Assembly: GCA_034421095.1 (NCBI GenBank)
Contig: DAOUKR010000005.1
Location: 1-47,489 of the forward strand
Direction of reading: 5' to 3'
Source of the DNA: JAGWBG01 sp034421095
Lineage (GTDB): Bacteria; Chloroflexota; Dehalococcoidia; Lucifugimonadales; JAGWBF01
Length of the DNA: 47,489 bases
Shown: piece after piece, positions 24,435 to 32,140 of the stretch
Position numbering within the stretch: the first letter of the stretch is position 1
Layout: every line of letters begins with the position of its first letter
The notes under the pieces: model-generated
Databases searched by the model: none
What the model saw: the letters and a program-made list of their open reading frames with translations, nothing else
What the model was told of the DNA's origin: nothing
Position numbers and translations under genes: made by a program

Positions 24435-24551
24435 GTCATTCCAAGTCCGCCTGAGGCGGGTGAGGAATCCAAGGAGTTTCATTCAAGGCATCTTAGCATT
24501 GTGGGCATAATCCTTAGATTCCTCACTTCGCTGCGCTCCGTTCGGAATGAC
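24435..24551. repeat. MITE-like repeat, family 1, copy b
   Basis: This 117-bp element starts GTCATTCCAAGTCCGCC and ends CGCTCCGTTCGGAATGAC, with inner arms GTGAGGAATCC and AGATTCCTCAC. It is an inverted copy of the element at 563-684. It lies in the 474-nt gap between rny and ymdB. The rest of that gap has no gene. Confidence 0.7.
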
Positions 24552-24645
24552 TCTTGAGAGGACGGAGGAACGTGCATTTTAGTGTGAACACGCCCTAAAA
24601 CGGTGGGTTATCTTCAAGCTGCGGCTTTATCGAGGCGTAATGTAT

Positions 24646-24681
24646 CTCACCCCCGCCCAGGAGCGCCCGGGCGGGGGTGAG
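24646..24681 (-). terminator. Strong hairpin after rny
   Basis: CTCACCCCCGCCC (24646-24658) and GGGCGGGGGTGAG (24669-24681) form a perfect 13-bp GC-rich stem with a 10-nt loop, 35 nt past the rny stop. No T-run follows on the minus strand, so it may act as a 3'-end stabiliser or a weak terminator, leaving some read-through to ymdB. Confidence 0.5.
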
Positions 24682-24715
24682 GCCATATTGATAGCCGTGC
24701 ATTTGGGGTTGACGG

Positions 24716-26200
24716 TTATCGTGCGTACTCCACGTTGCGAGTCTCGCGTATGACCGTGACCTTAATCTGGCCTGGGAATACCAGGTCTTCCTCAATTTTC
24801 TTGGCGATGTCCCGGGCCAGGGTCGTGGATATCACGTCGTCTACGTCGTCGGGCTTCACCATGATGCGGACTTCACGGCCCGCTTGTATGGCAAAGACTT
24901 TCTCGATGCCTGGGAAACTGGTTGCCACCCCCTCAAGTTCCGACAGACGCTTCACGTAATGCTCAAGGGTCTCTTTTCGTGCCCCCGGCCTGGCGGCGCT
25001 GATGGCATCGGCCCCGGCAACCAGGAACGCCTCTACGGAGCCGCGTTCCTCGTCGTGGTGCTCCATAATGGCCCTGTGGACTTCGGGGTGTATGCCAAAC
25101 TTTTTGGCGACTTCGGCGCCTATCTCGGCATGGGGGCCCGATACCTCGTGGGTGAGGGCTTTGCCTATGTCGTGGAGCAGCCCTCCCGCTTTAGCCACCT
25201 CGACGTTGGCCCCGATTTCTGCGGCAAGCATCCCCGAAATCAGCGATACCTCCACGGCGTGCTGAAGCTGGTTCTCTCCGTAGCTGTAGCGGTACTTCAG
25301 CCGTCCGAGGAGTTTCACCAGATCGGGATTGAGGCCGGTAACTCCCGCATCAAAGGTGGCTTTTTCCCCTGCTTTCTGGAGGCCCTCCTCCATTTCCCTC
25401 TGGGCCCGCTCTACGACATCCTCGATGCGCGCGGGCTGAATCCTGCCATCCTGGACCAAATTCTGGAGGGCCAACCGCGCCGTCTCCCGGCGCACCGGGT
25501 CGAAGCAGGATATGGTCACAACTTCCGGGGTATCGTCTATGATCACATCCACCCCGGTGAGACTCTCCAGAACCTTTATGTTACGCCCCTCACGTCCTAT
25601 AAGACGCCCCTTCATCTCGTCGTTGGGTAGGGGCACGACGGAGGTGGTATGCTCCGAGACCACCTCGCTAGCCAACCGTTGTATAGCCATTGTGATGACC
25701 TTACGGGCTTTCTGGTCCGCTTCTTCTTGCATTGACCGCTCGATTTCCCAATAGCGTCGGGCCAATTCGTGTTTCATTTCGTCTTCAGACTTCTTGAATA
25801 CGATATCCCTGGCGTCCGCCACTGTGAGCCGAGCCACCTGTTCTAGCTGCTTGAGTTGCTCTGATTTAAGGCCCTCTACCGCTTCCATCGCATTGTCCAG
25901 GTCTTGATGTTTATTAGCCAGGGCCTTCTCCTGCTGGTCTATGGATTGAGTCTTGCGCTCCAGGTTTTCCTCCCGCTGATTATGTCTCCTCTCTAATCGC
26001 TGGATTTCCCTGCGCCTTTCCTTAATCTCGTTCTCTGCGGCAGAGCGTATCTTCAGGGCCTCCTCCCGGGCCTCAATTAGCGTCTGCCTCTTCTGCTCCT
26101 CAGCAGCATCTAGCGTCCTTTGGGCTTCCTCTCTAGCAGCTTTTAAGCGTCCCATGCCCGCCAGGTCGGTAAGGAATTTAATCGGATTCACCAAATTCAC
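24716..26200 (-). CDS. rny: RNase Y without an N-terminal membrane anchor
   Basis: RNase Y is the endonuclease that starts mRNA decay in many bacteria. A long charged coiled coil (about 15-150) is followed by a KH domain (GRLIGREGRNIKVLESLTG, about 197-215) and an HD domain (LLHDIGKALTHEVSGPH, catalytic HD about 343). The C-terminal end KVTVIRETRNVEYAR is typical. The start is GTG 26200 (or GTG 26191) behind GGAAAGGAAAGG, giving 494 or 491 residues. The usual hydrophobic anchor of ~20 residues at the N-terminus is missing: the protein begins VNLVNPIKFLTDLAGMGRL, and the open frame further upstream also has no membrane segment. Localisation may therefore be cytosolic or through an amphipathic helix. 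Confidence 0.95.
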   Translation of the reverse strand: MNLVNPIKFLTDLAGMGRLKAAREEAQRTLDAAEEQKRQTLIEAREEALKIRSAAENEIKERRREIQRLERRHNQREENLERKTQSIDQQEKALANKHQDLDNAMEAVEGLKSEQLKQLEQVARLTVADARDIVFKKSEDEMKHELARRYWEIERSMQEEADQKARKVITMAIQRLASEVVSEHTTSVVPLPNDEMKGRLIGREGRNIKVLESLTGVDVIIDDTPEVVTISCFDPVRRETARLALQNLVQDGRIQPARIEDVVERAQREMEEGLQKAGEKATFDAGVTGLNPDLVKLLGRLKYRYSYGENQLQHAVEVSLISGMLAAEIGANVEVAKAGGLLHDIGKALTHEVSGPHAEIGAEVAKKFGIHPEVHRAIMEHHDEERGSVEAFLVAGADAISAARPGARKETLEHYVKRLSELEGVATSFPGIEKVFAIQAGREVRIMVKPDDVDDVISTTLARDIAKKIEEDLVFPGQIKVTVIRETRNVEYAR

Positions 26201-26225
26201 CCTTTCCTTTCCACCTAGCAGTATC

Positions 26226-26259
26226 GAATTCAGGGGCCTTTTAGGACCCCTGGAATTCC
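26226..26259 (-). ncRNA. 5'-terminal hairpin of the rny mRNA
   Basis: On the minus strand GGAATTCCAGGGGTCC (26259-26244) faces GGCCCCTGAATTC (26238-26226) across a TAAAA loop, an imperfect stem of about 12 bp. Given the promoter at 26289-26261, the transcript would begin inside or right at this stem, so the mRNA would carry it at its very 5' end. Such ends protect RNA from 5'-dependent decay, which is suggestive for a gene encoding an RNase. This is inference from position. Confidence 0.5.
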
Positions 26260-26260
26260 C

Positions 26261-26289
26261 ATGATACCGTTGCGTTGAGGGGGTGTCAA
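26261..26289 (-). promoter_or_regulatory. rny promoter
   Basis: A perfect -35 box TTGACA (26289-26284) and -10 box TATCAT (26266-26261) are spaced by 17 nt on the minus strand. This is the best match to consensus in the window. The start site is expected near 26254. Confidence 0.75.
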
Positions 26290-26589
26290 GGTTAATCATG
26301 GCCCGTAAAACCGTTCCGTCAAGGGATTTTGAGCATCCGGTGCACTTTCCAAGGTCTCCTTTAGCCGAGATGACCAAGAAGAATGGGTTGTGGTGAAGAG
26401 TTACCCGTGAGGGATGCCACTACAGGGGATTACCCGCACTGGATTCCGGCTCTCCCCGGCGAGTCTTCGACTTCCGCCGGAATTGTAGATGACAGAAAAT
26501 GAGAGGGCATGACGGTCGGGGCGGCCGGGGAAAGGGGCCGCGGGACTGATGGGGAGTGCCGGTCACGACGTACATTCACGTATCGGTGA
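26290..26589. other. Divergent intergenic region between rny and asnS
   Basis: This stretch has no convincing gene. It holds repeat fragments: GGATTCCGGC...GCCGGAAT around 26441-26483 and GGGGCGGCCGGGG-type GC blocks near 26517-26545. Another unit, CCGGCGAAAGCCGG, lies just beyond at about 26638-26651. Confidence 0.45.
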
Positions 26590-26618
26590 TTGCGGTTGAT
26601 AGCGTGGTGGGGTATCAT
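26590..26618 (+). promoter_or_regulatory. Candidate asnS promoter
   Basis: TTGCGG (26590-26595) and TATCAT (26613-26618) are 17 nt apart. The -10 is good and the -35 weak. The leader to asnS would be about 100 nt and contains the hairpin CCGGCGAAAGCCGG. I see no T-box riboswitch. Confidence 0.4.
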
Positions 26619-26725
26619 GCACTTAACCCCGTACCCCCGGCGAAAGCCGGAGTCCGGTATGTCGGGGTGTGGTGCGGATTTCCTCTCCCAAGCAGGTAGA
26701 CAGGATGAGGAGGAGGGCGATGACG

Positions 26726-28114
26726 ATGATGCAACGTACCAGAATTGCGGACATCCTGAGCCGGGAAAGTGCGGGCGGCGAGGTCGTGGTACAGGGTTGG
26801 GTCAAGACAAGGCGCTCATCGAAGAACGTCTCCTTCATACAACTCAACGACGGGTCTACCCTGAAAGACCTCCAGGTCGTGGTTGACGAGACCCTGCCCG
26901 ACTACACGCTAGCGGAATCCCTCAGCACCGGATGCAGTGTTAGCGTGGTCGGTTCTCTTGTCGAATCGCCGGGCAAAGGGCAGAAGTACGAGATCCATGC
27001 CAGGTCGGTGGAGCTATTCGGCTACGCCGACCCTGAAGAGTACCCCCTGCAAAAGAAACGACATACCCTGGAATACCTGCGGGAGATTGGGCATCTCAGG
27101 CCACGCACCAACACATTCGGCGCTATGGCTCGTGTGAGGAATGCCGTCTCCTTCGCCATACACAGCTTCTTCCAGAGCCGTGGGTTCATCTTCTTGCAGG
27201 CCCCCATAATAACGGCCAGCGACGCCGAGGGCGCGGGAGCCATGTTTCGCGTCACCACCCTCGATCCGAACAACCCACCCATGAAAGACGGTGGCGTGAA
27301 CTATGGTGAGGACTTCTTCGGTAAACCGGCATTCCTGACGGTGAGCGGCCAGTTGGAGGCTGAAATCTTTGCCCTTGCCCTCTCGGACGTGTACACCTTC
27401 GGACCAACCTTCCGCGCCGAGAACTCCAACACCTCCAGGCATCTGGCCGAGTTCTGGATGGTGGAGCCGGAGGTGGCATTCTGCGATCTGGAGGGCCTGT
27501 CCGAGCTTGCAGAGGATTTCCTGAAGTACATATTCACATACGTACTGGAGCATTGCGGGGAGGACATGGCCTTCTTCAACCAGTGGTACAACAAGAGCGC
27601 CATCTCCACCCTGGAGGGCATAGCAGGGTCCACTTTCGAGAAGCTGACGTACACAGAGGCGGTGGACATCCTGAAAAGCTCGGGGGAAAGCTTCGAGTTC
27701 CCCGTGGAGTGGGGATATGACCTCCAGTCGGAGCACGAGCGATACCTTACCGAGGTGAAGATAGGCAAGCCTGTCGTAGTCACCGATTACCCCAGGGAGA
27801 TAAAGGCGTTCTACATGCGCCTCAACGACGACGAAAAGACCGTCAGGGCGATGGACGTGCTGGTCCCCGGGATTGGCGAGATTATAGGAGGCAGCCAGAG
27901 GGAGGAACGCCGCGACGTGCTTCTGAAGCGTTTGAGGCAGACCGGGTTGGATGAAAGGGACTACTGGTGGTATCTGGACCTGCGCAGCTACGGGACCGTG
28001 CCCCATTCGGGTTTTGGTCTGGGGTTCGAGCGGACTGTACAGTTCGTGACCGGCGTGCAGAATATCCGAGACGTAATACCCTTTCCCAGGACACCCAACA
28101 ACGCCGAGTTCTAA
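26726..28114 (+). CDS. asnS: Asparaginyl-tRNA synthetase
   Basis: This class IIb synthetase charges tRNA-Asn. The N-terminal OB fold is seen in EVVVQGWVKTRRSSKNVSFIQLNDGS. Class II motif 2 is TFRAENSNTSRHLAEFWMVEPE, and motif 3 is GFGLGFERTVQFVTGVQNIRDVIPFPR, ending in the family-typical PNNAEF. SGQLEAEIFALALSDVYTFGP also marks AsnRS rather than AspRS. I start at ATG 26726, 8 nt after AGGAGGG. ATGs at 26720 and 26729 are alternatives. Length about 462. A dedicated AsnRS suggests that Asn-tRNA is made directly rather than only by transamidation. Confidence 0.96.
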   Translation: MMQRTRIADILSRESAGGEVVVQGWVKTRRSSKNVSFIQLNDGSTLKDLQVVVDETLPDYTLAESLSTGCSVSVVGSLVESPGKGQKYEIHARSVELFGYADPEEYPLQKKRHTLEYLREIGHLRPRTNTFGAMARVRNAVSFAIHSFFQSRGFIFLQAPIITASDAEGAGAMFRVTTLDPNNPPMKDGGVNYGEDFFGKPAFLTVSGQLEAEIFALALSDVYTFGPTFRAENSNTSRHLAEFWMVEPEVAFCDLEGLSELAEDFLKYIFTYVLEHCGEDMAFFNQWYNKSAISTLEGIAGSTFEKLTYTEAVDILKSSGESFEFPVEWGYDLQSEHERYLTEVKIGKPVVVTDYPREIKAFYMRLNDDEKTVRAMDVLVPGIGEIIGGSQREERRDVLLKRLRQTGLDERDYWWYLDLRSYGTVPHSGFGLGFERTVQFVTGVQNIRDVIPFPRTPNNAEF

Positions 28115-28115
28115 G

Positions 28116-28250
28116 AGGGTGTTTCTAAAGTGGCGCTCCTAGCCTCCTCCACCTTGACGGGGGAGGATTGAGGTTGGGGGTGATACCCCTCATCCCAGTC
28201 CGCCTCCGGCGGAGGAGAAGGGGCTTATTCAGAGGTTTCCTAAGTCTAGC
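28116..28250. repeat. MITE-like repeat, family 2, copy b
   Basis: The block reads in reverse orientation to 47345-47489: its complement contains AAGCCCCTTCTCCTCCGCC, then GGGATGAGGGGTATCACCC, as that copy does. It fills the gap between asnS and the methylase gene and shares GGTGATACCCC with 4604-4770. Confidence 0.6.
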
Positions 28251-28264
28251 TCGATTAGGACAAG

Positions 28265-29719
28265 ATGACGGACTCTACCGGCAAACTCCAGACAGACCTG
28301 GGAGCGAACGGCCCCGTTTTCCGCCACGCCTGCGACGTTCTGGGCCGGCTCTACCGCCAAGTTGAGGATGAGCCTGGAGTGCAAGTGCGATTCCGGGAGT
28401 GGCAGTCTCGTACCTCAGCCGGCCGGAGCGCGCCCGTGGACGACGAGGGGCTTTTCGTCGTGCACACCTACCTGGCTACCCTAGCCCGCCTTGTCGCCCT
28501 CCATCACGTCCAGCGCGATGCCCCTCTGCCCAGCCGGGATGACTACGTCAAGGTTATCATCGGCGACTACTTCCGGGAGAGGGACATCTACAACTTCGTG
28601 GAGAACGACTTCTTCACCTGGGGTCTCAACCCGAAGGTGTTGGATGACTTCCTGGAACTGGTGGAGCGGCTGAAGGATGCCCTCGCCGCTTACGACCTCA
28701 CCAACGGAGGCCAGGGCCTGCTCAAGTCCCTCTACTACGGGTTAGCTAACCCCGAATCCGGGCACCATTCGGGAGAGCATCACACCCCTGACCGGCTGGC
28801 CCGGCAAATCCTCTCGGAGGAGCTAAAGATCGAGGACGCTCCCGACCTGAGCGTCTTTGACCCCGCCTGCGGCCCCGGCACGTTCCTGTCCACTTCCATC
28901 CACCTCGTCAAGGAGGGGATGGCAGGCCGCGGAGAGGACGAATTCGATACCCTGCTGCACGTCCTGAACAGTGTGATGGGGATAGATATAGAACCTCTGG
29001 CCGTCACCATCGCTCGTACCCGCTACCTCCTGGCCCTGGGCGACCTGGTGAGCGACCCACATCCGCCGGTGCTGGTCCCGGTGTACCTGGCCGACCCTAT
29101 CAGGCTGCTAGAGGCTGACACGAGTAGGTCACTGCACATCGTTCAGACCACAGAACCCGGCGTGGCCTTTGAGATACCGGACGGCTTGGTGGACGACCTC
29201 GCCCAGCTGGACTGGATATTCCATCGCATGGCCCAGTACCTCCACGCCGCCCAGTTCCGCGCCAACGTAGAGGGAGAGGAGCGGGCTACCGAGGAGGTCA
29301 TTGGCTCCCTCTATTCCTACCTCACCTCTCCCAAACGTGCGGGTCTGCGTGAGTTGCCGCCCCTTTCACCTTCCGACGCCGGGGTACTGTGCCGGACGGC
29401 CCGGACACTTATCAAGCTGGTCCTGGATGGGAAGGGAACCCTCTGGCTGCATATCCTGAAGAACGACCCTGCGCCCTTCTACCTCAGCCGCCGCAAGTTC
29501 GACCTGGTGGTAGGCAATCCGCCCCGGCACTCCACCGAGGAGGCCACCCACTTCTTCGCCACCAGCGCCGACCTGTACCTCAGAGACGGCGGCTCCATTG
29601 CCTTCGTCATGCCCAGAGATGCTTCAGAGAGCGCGGGAGGTAGCCTGCCGAGGCTTCATCAGGACAGGACGCTGGAGTTGGAGGACTACTCTGTGTGGAT
29701 GGGGAGGCGCGGAGGGTAG
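28265..29719 (+). CDS. N6-adenine DNA methylase-like protein, truncated and probably inactive
   Basis: This 484-residue protein is related to N6-adenine methylases of large single-chain restriction-modification enzymes. An N-terminal helical region contains YFRERDIYNFVENDFFTWGLNP. The SAM-binding motif I FDPACGPGTFLSTS is at about 198-211, GIDIEPLAVTIARTRYLLAL at about 240. Motif IV reads VVGNPPRHS (N418-P-P-R421), where the aromatic residue that stacks the target adenine (Y, F or W) is replaced by Arg. The conserved post-motif-IV strand GSIAFVMPR is present, but the protein stops soon after, with no target-recognition domain. Active enzymes of this type are usually much longer. I infer a decayed methylase. 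No nuclease gene is adjacent. Confidence 0.7.
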   Translation: MTDSTGKLQTDLGANGPVFRHACDVLGRLYRQVEDEPGVQVRFREWQSRTSAGRSAPVDDEGLFVVHTYLATLARLVALHHVQRDAPLPSRDDYVKVIIGDYFRERDIYNFVENDFFTWGLNPKVLDDFLELVERLKDALAAYDLTNGGQGLLKSLYYGLANPESGHHSGEHHTPDRLARQILSEELKIEDAPDLSVFDPACGPGTFLSTSIHLVKEGMAGRGEDEFDTLLHVLNSVMGIDIEPLAVTIARTRYLLALGDLVSDPHPPVLVPVYLADPIRLLEADTSRSLHIVQTTEPGVAFEIPDGLVDDLAQLDWIFHRMAQYLHAAQFRANVEGEERATEEVIGSLYSYLTSPKRAGLRELPPLSPSDAGVLCRTARTLIKLVLDGKGTLWLHILKNDPAPFYLSRRKFDLVVGNPPRHSTEEATHFFATSADLYLRDGGSIAFVMPRDASESAGGSLPRLHQDRTLELEDYSVWMGRRGG

Positions 29720-29753
29720 AGGGGTAGACTAGCCGGGACTTATTAGGTCATTA

Positions 29754-29942
29754 TTAACGCGGCGCAGGAATGCCAAGCTGTTGGCAGATCCGTACCGCCG
29801 TGTAATTGGGGATTTCCCGGTGGCGTGCTATTGCTGACCTGCGGTTGGATGCCGGGTTCTCCCAGATCGAATGCTCCCTCCCCTCACGAACAAGCCTGCA
29901 TCCATGCAGCCGCATATGTCTGAGTAGCTCGCGTCGTCTCAC
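29754..29942 (-). CDS. hicA: HicA-family toxin (mRNA interferase)
   Basis: This 62-residue protein has a dsRBD-like fold. The sequence MRRRELLRHMRLHGCRLVRE, then GREHSIWENP with the catalytic His, and SAIARHREIPNYTAVRICQQLGIP all match HicA toxins, which cleave mRNA when unbound. Its ATG overlaps the hicB stop by 4 nt (ATGA), so toxin synthesis is coupled to antitoxin synthesis. Full length for the family, with no visible damage. It lies downstream of the degraded methylase gene on the opposite strand. Confidence 0.9.
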   Translation of the reverse strand: MRRRELLRHMRLHGCRLVREGREHSIWENPASNRRSAIARHREIPNYTAVRICQQLGIPAPR

Positions 29943-30223
29943 GTGAGGGTATCTTGCGGAATTTGGGCGACCCTTGACGCCGCTTGTACGAGAAGGTAGA
30001 TGGGTTCTTCCAGATCGGCATCGGGGTCTGTGAGCGTGGGGTCGGGCTTGGGCAGGGGTTCACCGCGTTCCAGGTTGACTTCGGCCAAGTCCACCAGTGC
30101 GCTGGCCAGCAATAGACGCGCTTCAGCCAGGTCAGCCCCGTAGGTGATGGCCCCCGGAAAGTCCAGCGTCTCTGCGTGGACACCGCCGTCCAGGTACTTG
30201 AACATTGCCTTGTACACCAGCAT
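29939..30223 (-). CDS. hicB: HicB-family antitoxin
   Basis: This 94-residue protein has the partial RNase H-like HicB fold: YKAMFKYLDGGVHAETLDFPGAITYGADLAEARLLLASAL (about 4-43). It lacks an obvious C-terminal helix-turn-helix, so repressor activity is uncertain. The acidic middle (PKPDPTLTDPDADLEEP) likely contacts HicA. ATG 30223 has GGGGATGAG upstream. Order is antitoxin then toxin, overlapping by 4 nt. The pair probably regulates its own promoter in the 30224-30417 gap. Confidence 0.85.
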   Translation of the reverse strand: MLVYKAMFKYLDGGVHAETLDFPGAITYGADLAEARLLLASALVDLAEVNLERGEPLPKPDPTLTDPDADLEEPIYLLVQAASRVAQIPQDTLT

Positions 30224-30315
30224 GGTCTCATCCCCACGTTTGTCCCAAAATTGCGTACTGGCGTTTCCCTAGACCCCGAGGTATCAACTGGCAACGTAGA
30301 CGGGTCAGATGCTAG

Positions 30316-30321
30316 TATAAT
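30316..30321 (+). promoter_or_regulatory. Consensus -10 box upstream of the CoA transferase gene
   Basis: TATAAT at 30316-30321 (within CTAGTATAATATAG) lies 97 nt before the CoA-transferase start. No good -35 box is visible 16-18 nt upstream, so an activator may be needed. Confidence 0.4.
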
Positions 30322-30417
30322 ATAGCGGTCATGGCAGGACAAGGACTCCATGACCTGACATATCAACATTATCAGTCCGACTTCATTCAATGCACCTGCA
30401 CTTGAGGAGATGTGAAG

Positions 30418-31620
30418 ATGCCTTCCGGTTCTGGACTGCCCCTTGAGGGCGTGGTTGTTCTCGACTGTACCCAGGTGATGGCGGGGCCTTTCTGTACCCT
30501 GCTGCTGGCGGACATGGGCGCCGACGTCATCAAGGTGGAGAAGCCCGACGGCGGCGACGATATGCGCAGGCTGGGGCCGCCCTTCATTGGAGACACGTCG
30601 GCGTCCTATCTGGCTATCAACAGAAACAAGCGGGGCATTGTGCTGGACCTGCGCTCCGAGGAAGGGCGGAAGGTGTTCAGGCGTCTGGCGGAGGGAGCCG
30701 ACGTGTTCGTGGAGAACTTTCGGCCCGGCACCCTGGAGAGGTTAGGCCTGGGCTATGAGGAGCTTAGAGGGCTGAAACCTTCCCTGGTCTGCTGCTCCAT
30801 TTCGGGGTTTGGACAGACGGGGCCATACAGCGGGCGGGGCGGTTTCGACCTGGTAGCCCAGGGTATGAGCGGCCTGATGAGCATTACCGGGATGCCCGGC
30901 GGGCCTCCCGTGAAGGTGGGCGTGCCCATCGCCGACCTGACGGCGGGCATGTACGGGGCCTATGGCATCCTGAGCGCCTACATACACAGGTTGCGTACCG
31001 GAGAGGGCCAGTTGGTGGACACGTCTCTCATGGAGGCGGGTATGGCCTACACCTTCTGGGAGTCGTCGGTCTACTTCAGCACGGGCCAGGTCCCGGGGCC
31101 TCTTGGATCGGCCCACCGGTTGTCCGCCCCTTACCAGGCCCTCAAGACCAGTGATGGGTACATAAATATCGGTGGCGCTACCCAACCCACCTGGGAGAGA
31201 CTGTGCCATGCCCTTGAACGAGAGGACTTGATTAGCGACACCAGGTTCGCCACCAACGCCGACCGCAAAGGCCGGGAGTCGGAACTGGCCGCCCTCCTGG
31301 AAGAGACCTTCCGTCAGAACACCACCCAACACTGGGTTGATGTTCTGGGAGCGGCCGGAGTACCCTGTGGGCCTATCTACGACATGGAGCAGGTCTACTC
31401 GGACCCTCACGTCAGAGCGCGGGACATGCTGGTGGAGCTTGAGGACCCGGACCTGGGTATTCTCAAGAACATCGGCATCCCGGTGAAGCTATCCCTGACC
31501 CCAGGCAGTATTCGCCGCCGTGCCCCCAGCATGGGGGAGCACACGGAGGAGATATTGCTCCAGGCAGGCTATACCGCCGAGGACGTGGCCCGGCTCAGGG
31601 ACGAAGGTGCCGTCAGATAA
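30418..31620 (+). CDS. CaiB/BaiF family (family III) CoA transferase
   Basis: This 400-residue enzyme moves CoA between carboxylic acids through a catalytic Asp thioester. Family marks are VVVLDCTQVMAGPFCTLLLADMGADVIKVE, RNKRGIVLDLR, FVENFRPGTLERLGLGYEEL, GGFDLVAQGMSGLM, and the catalytic Asp in VGVPIADLTAGMYG. The C-terminal RAPSMGEHTEEIL is usual. ATG 30418 lies 8 nt after GAGGAGA. A GTG at 30412 is too close to it. Substrate is unknown: formyl-CoA, carnitine, benzylsuccinate and many others are known for the family. The enoyl-CoA hydratase gene downstream suggests acyl-CoA degradation. Confidence 0.93.
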   Translation: MPSGSGLPLEGVVVLDCTQVMAGPFCTLLLADMGADVIKVEKPDGGDDMRRLGPPFIGDTSASYLAINRNKRGIVLDLRSEEGRKVFRRLAEGADVFVENFRPGTLERLGLGYEELRGLKPSLVCCSISGFGQTGPYSGRGGFDLVAQGMSGLMSITGMPGGPPVKVGVPIADLTAGMYGAYGILSAYIHRLRTGEGQLVDTSLMEAGMAYTFWESSVYFSTGQVPGPLGSAHRLSAPYQALKTSDGYINIGGATQPTWERLCHALEREDLISDTRFATNADRKGRESELAALLEETFRQNTTQHWVDVLGAAGVPCGPIYDMEQVYSDPHVRARDMLVELEDPDLGILKNIGIPVKLSLTPGSIRRRAPSMGEHTEEILLQAGYTAEDVARLRDEGAVR

Positions 31621-31637
31621 CGGAATGAGGGAGGCAT

Positions 31638-32030
31638 CTAGCCGCCGGAGCCATGGTGGTGCACCATCAGCCAGCCGTTCCCGCTCCGCACGAATATGTT
31701 GGTTGCCTGGACTCCGAAGCTCATTGCCCTTCCGTCAACGACGCTGGTGATGTTCTCCGTGCAGGATACCCAGGCGGAATCGCCATGAATGATGACCTGG
31801 GCGTCGGTGATGCTGAAATGCATCAGAGACGTATTGTAGAAGATTCCCTCCCAACTCTTTCGCACCTGCTCCCAACCCGTGAGAAGTCGCCAGCCCGGGT
31901 GTATGCACAGCACCCGGTCAGAGTTCTCCCACACGTTGTCCATCGCTTCTATGTCTAGGCTTCCGAAAGCCTCATAAAATCGGAGATTGGTTGCTAGCAC
32001 AGCGTTGACGTCGGGGTCTTCCTGGCTCAT
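31638..32030 (-). CDS. SnoaL-like / NTF2-fold protein
   Basis: This 130-residue protein has the cone-shaped NTF2/SnoaL fold pattern: a first helix (NAVLATNLRFYEAFGSLD), VWENSDRVLCIHPGWRLLTGWEQVRKSWEGIF, and beta strands with DAQVIIHGDSAWVSCTENI and TNIFVRSGNGWLMVHHHGS. The His-rich end and HPGW segment are typical of SnoaL_3-type proteins. Members include isomerases, dehydratases and proteins of unknown role. ATG 32030 follows GGAGGTG. The gene is divergent from the enoyl-CoA hydratase and may share control with it. Confidence 0.85.
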   Translation of the reverse strand: MSQEDPDVNAVLATNLRFYEAFGSLDIEAMDNVWENSDRVLCIHPGWRLLTGWEQVRKSWEGIFYNTSLMHFSITDAQVIIHGDSAWVSCTENITSVVDGRAMSFGVQATNIFVRSGNGWLMVHHHGSGG

Positions 32031-32059
32031 CCTGCACCTCCACGGATTACAACGGGGAA

Positions 32060-32068
32060 ATTGTACCA
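32060..32068 (-). promoter_or_regulatory. Extended -10 promoter of the SnoaL-like gene
   Basis: On the minus strand TGGTACAAT is an extended -10 box, 30 nt before ATG 32030. It faces the plus-strand TATAAT at 32109-32114, forming a divergent promoter region. Confidence 0.45.
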
Positions 32069-32108
32069 GAAACCCATGTGCTGTCCTATCTCATTTCCCT
32101 TGTGATAG

Positions 32109-32114
32109 TATAAT
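32109..32114 (+). promoter_or_regulatory. Consensus -10 box of the enoyl-CoA hydratase gene
   Basis: TATAAT lies 26 nt before ATG 32141. No recognisable -35 box stands at 16-18 nt. As with the CoA-transferase gene, the -10 is perfect and the -35 poor, which could mean a shared activator. Confidence 0.45.
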
Positions 32115-32140
32115 CCGGCAGAGAAGGCAGGAGGTGTCAG

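Noticed and set aside
26619..26725. T-box riboswitch before asnS
   Set aside because: The leader is too short and has no T-box core or antiterminator pairing.
27014..28006. 330-codon minus-strand frame opposite asnS
   Set aside because: Antisense shadow of a well-conserved synthetase.
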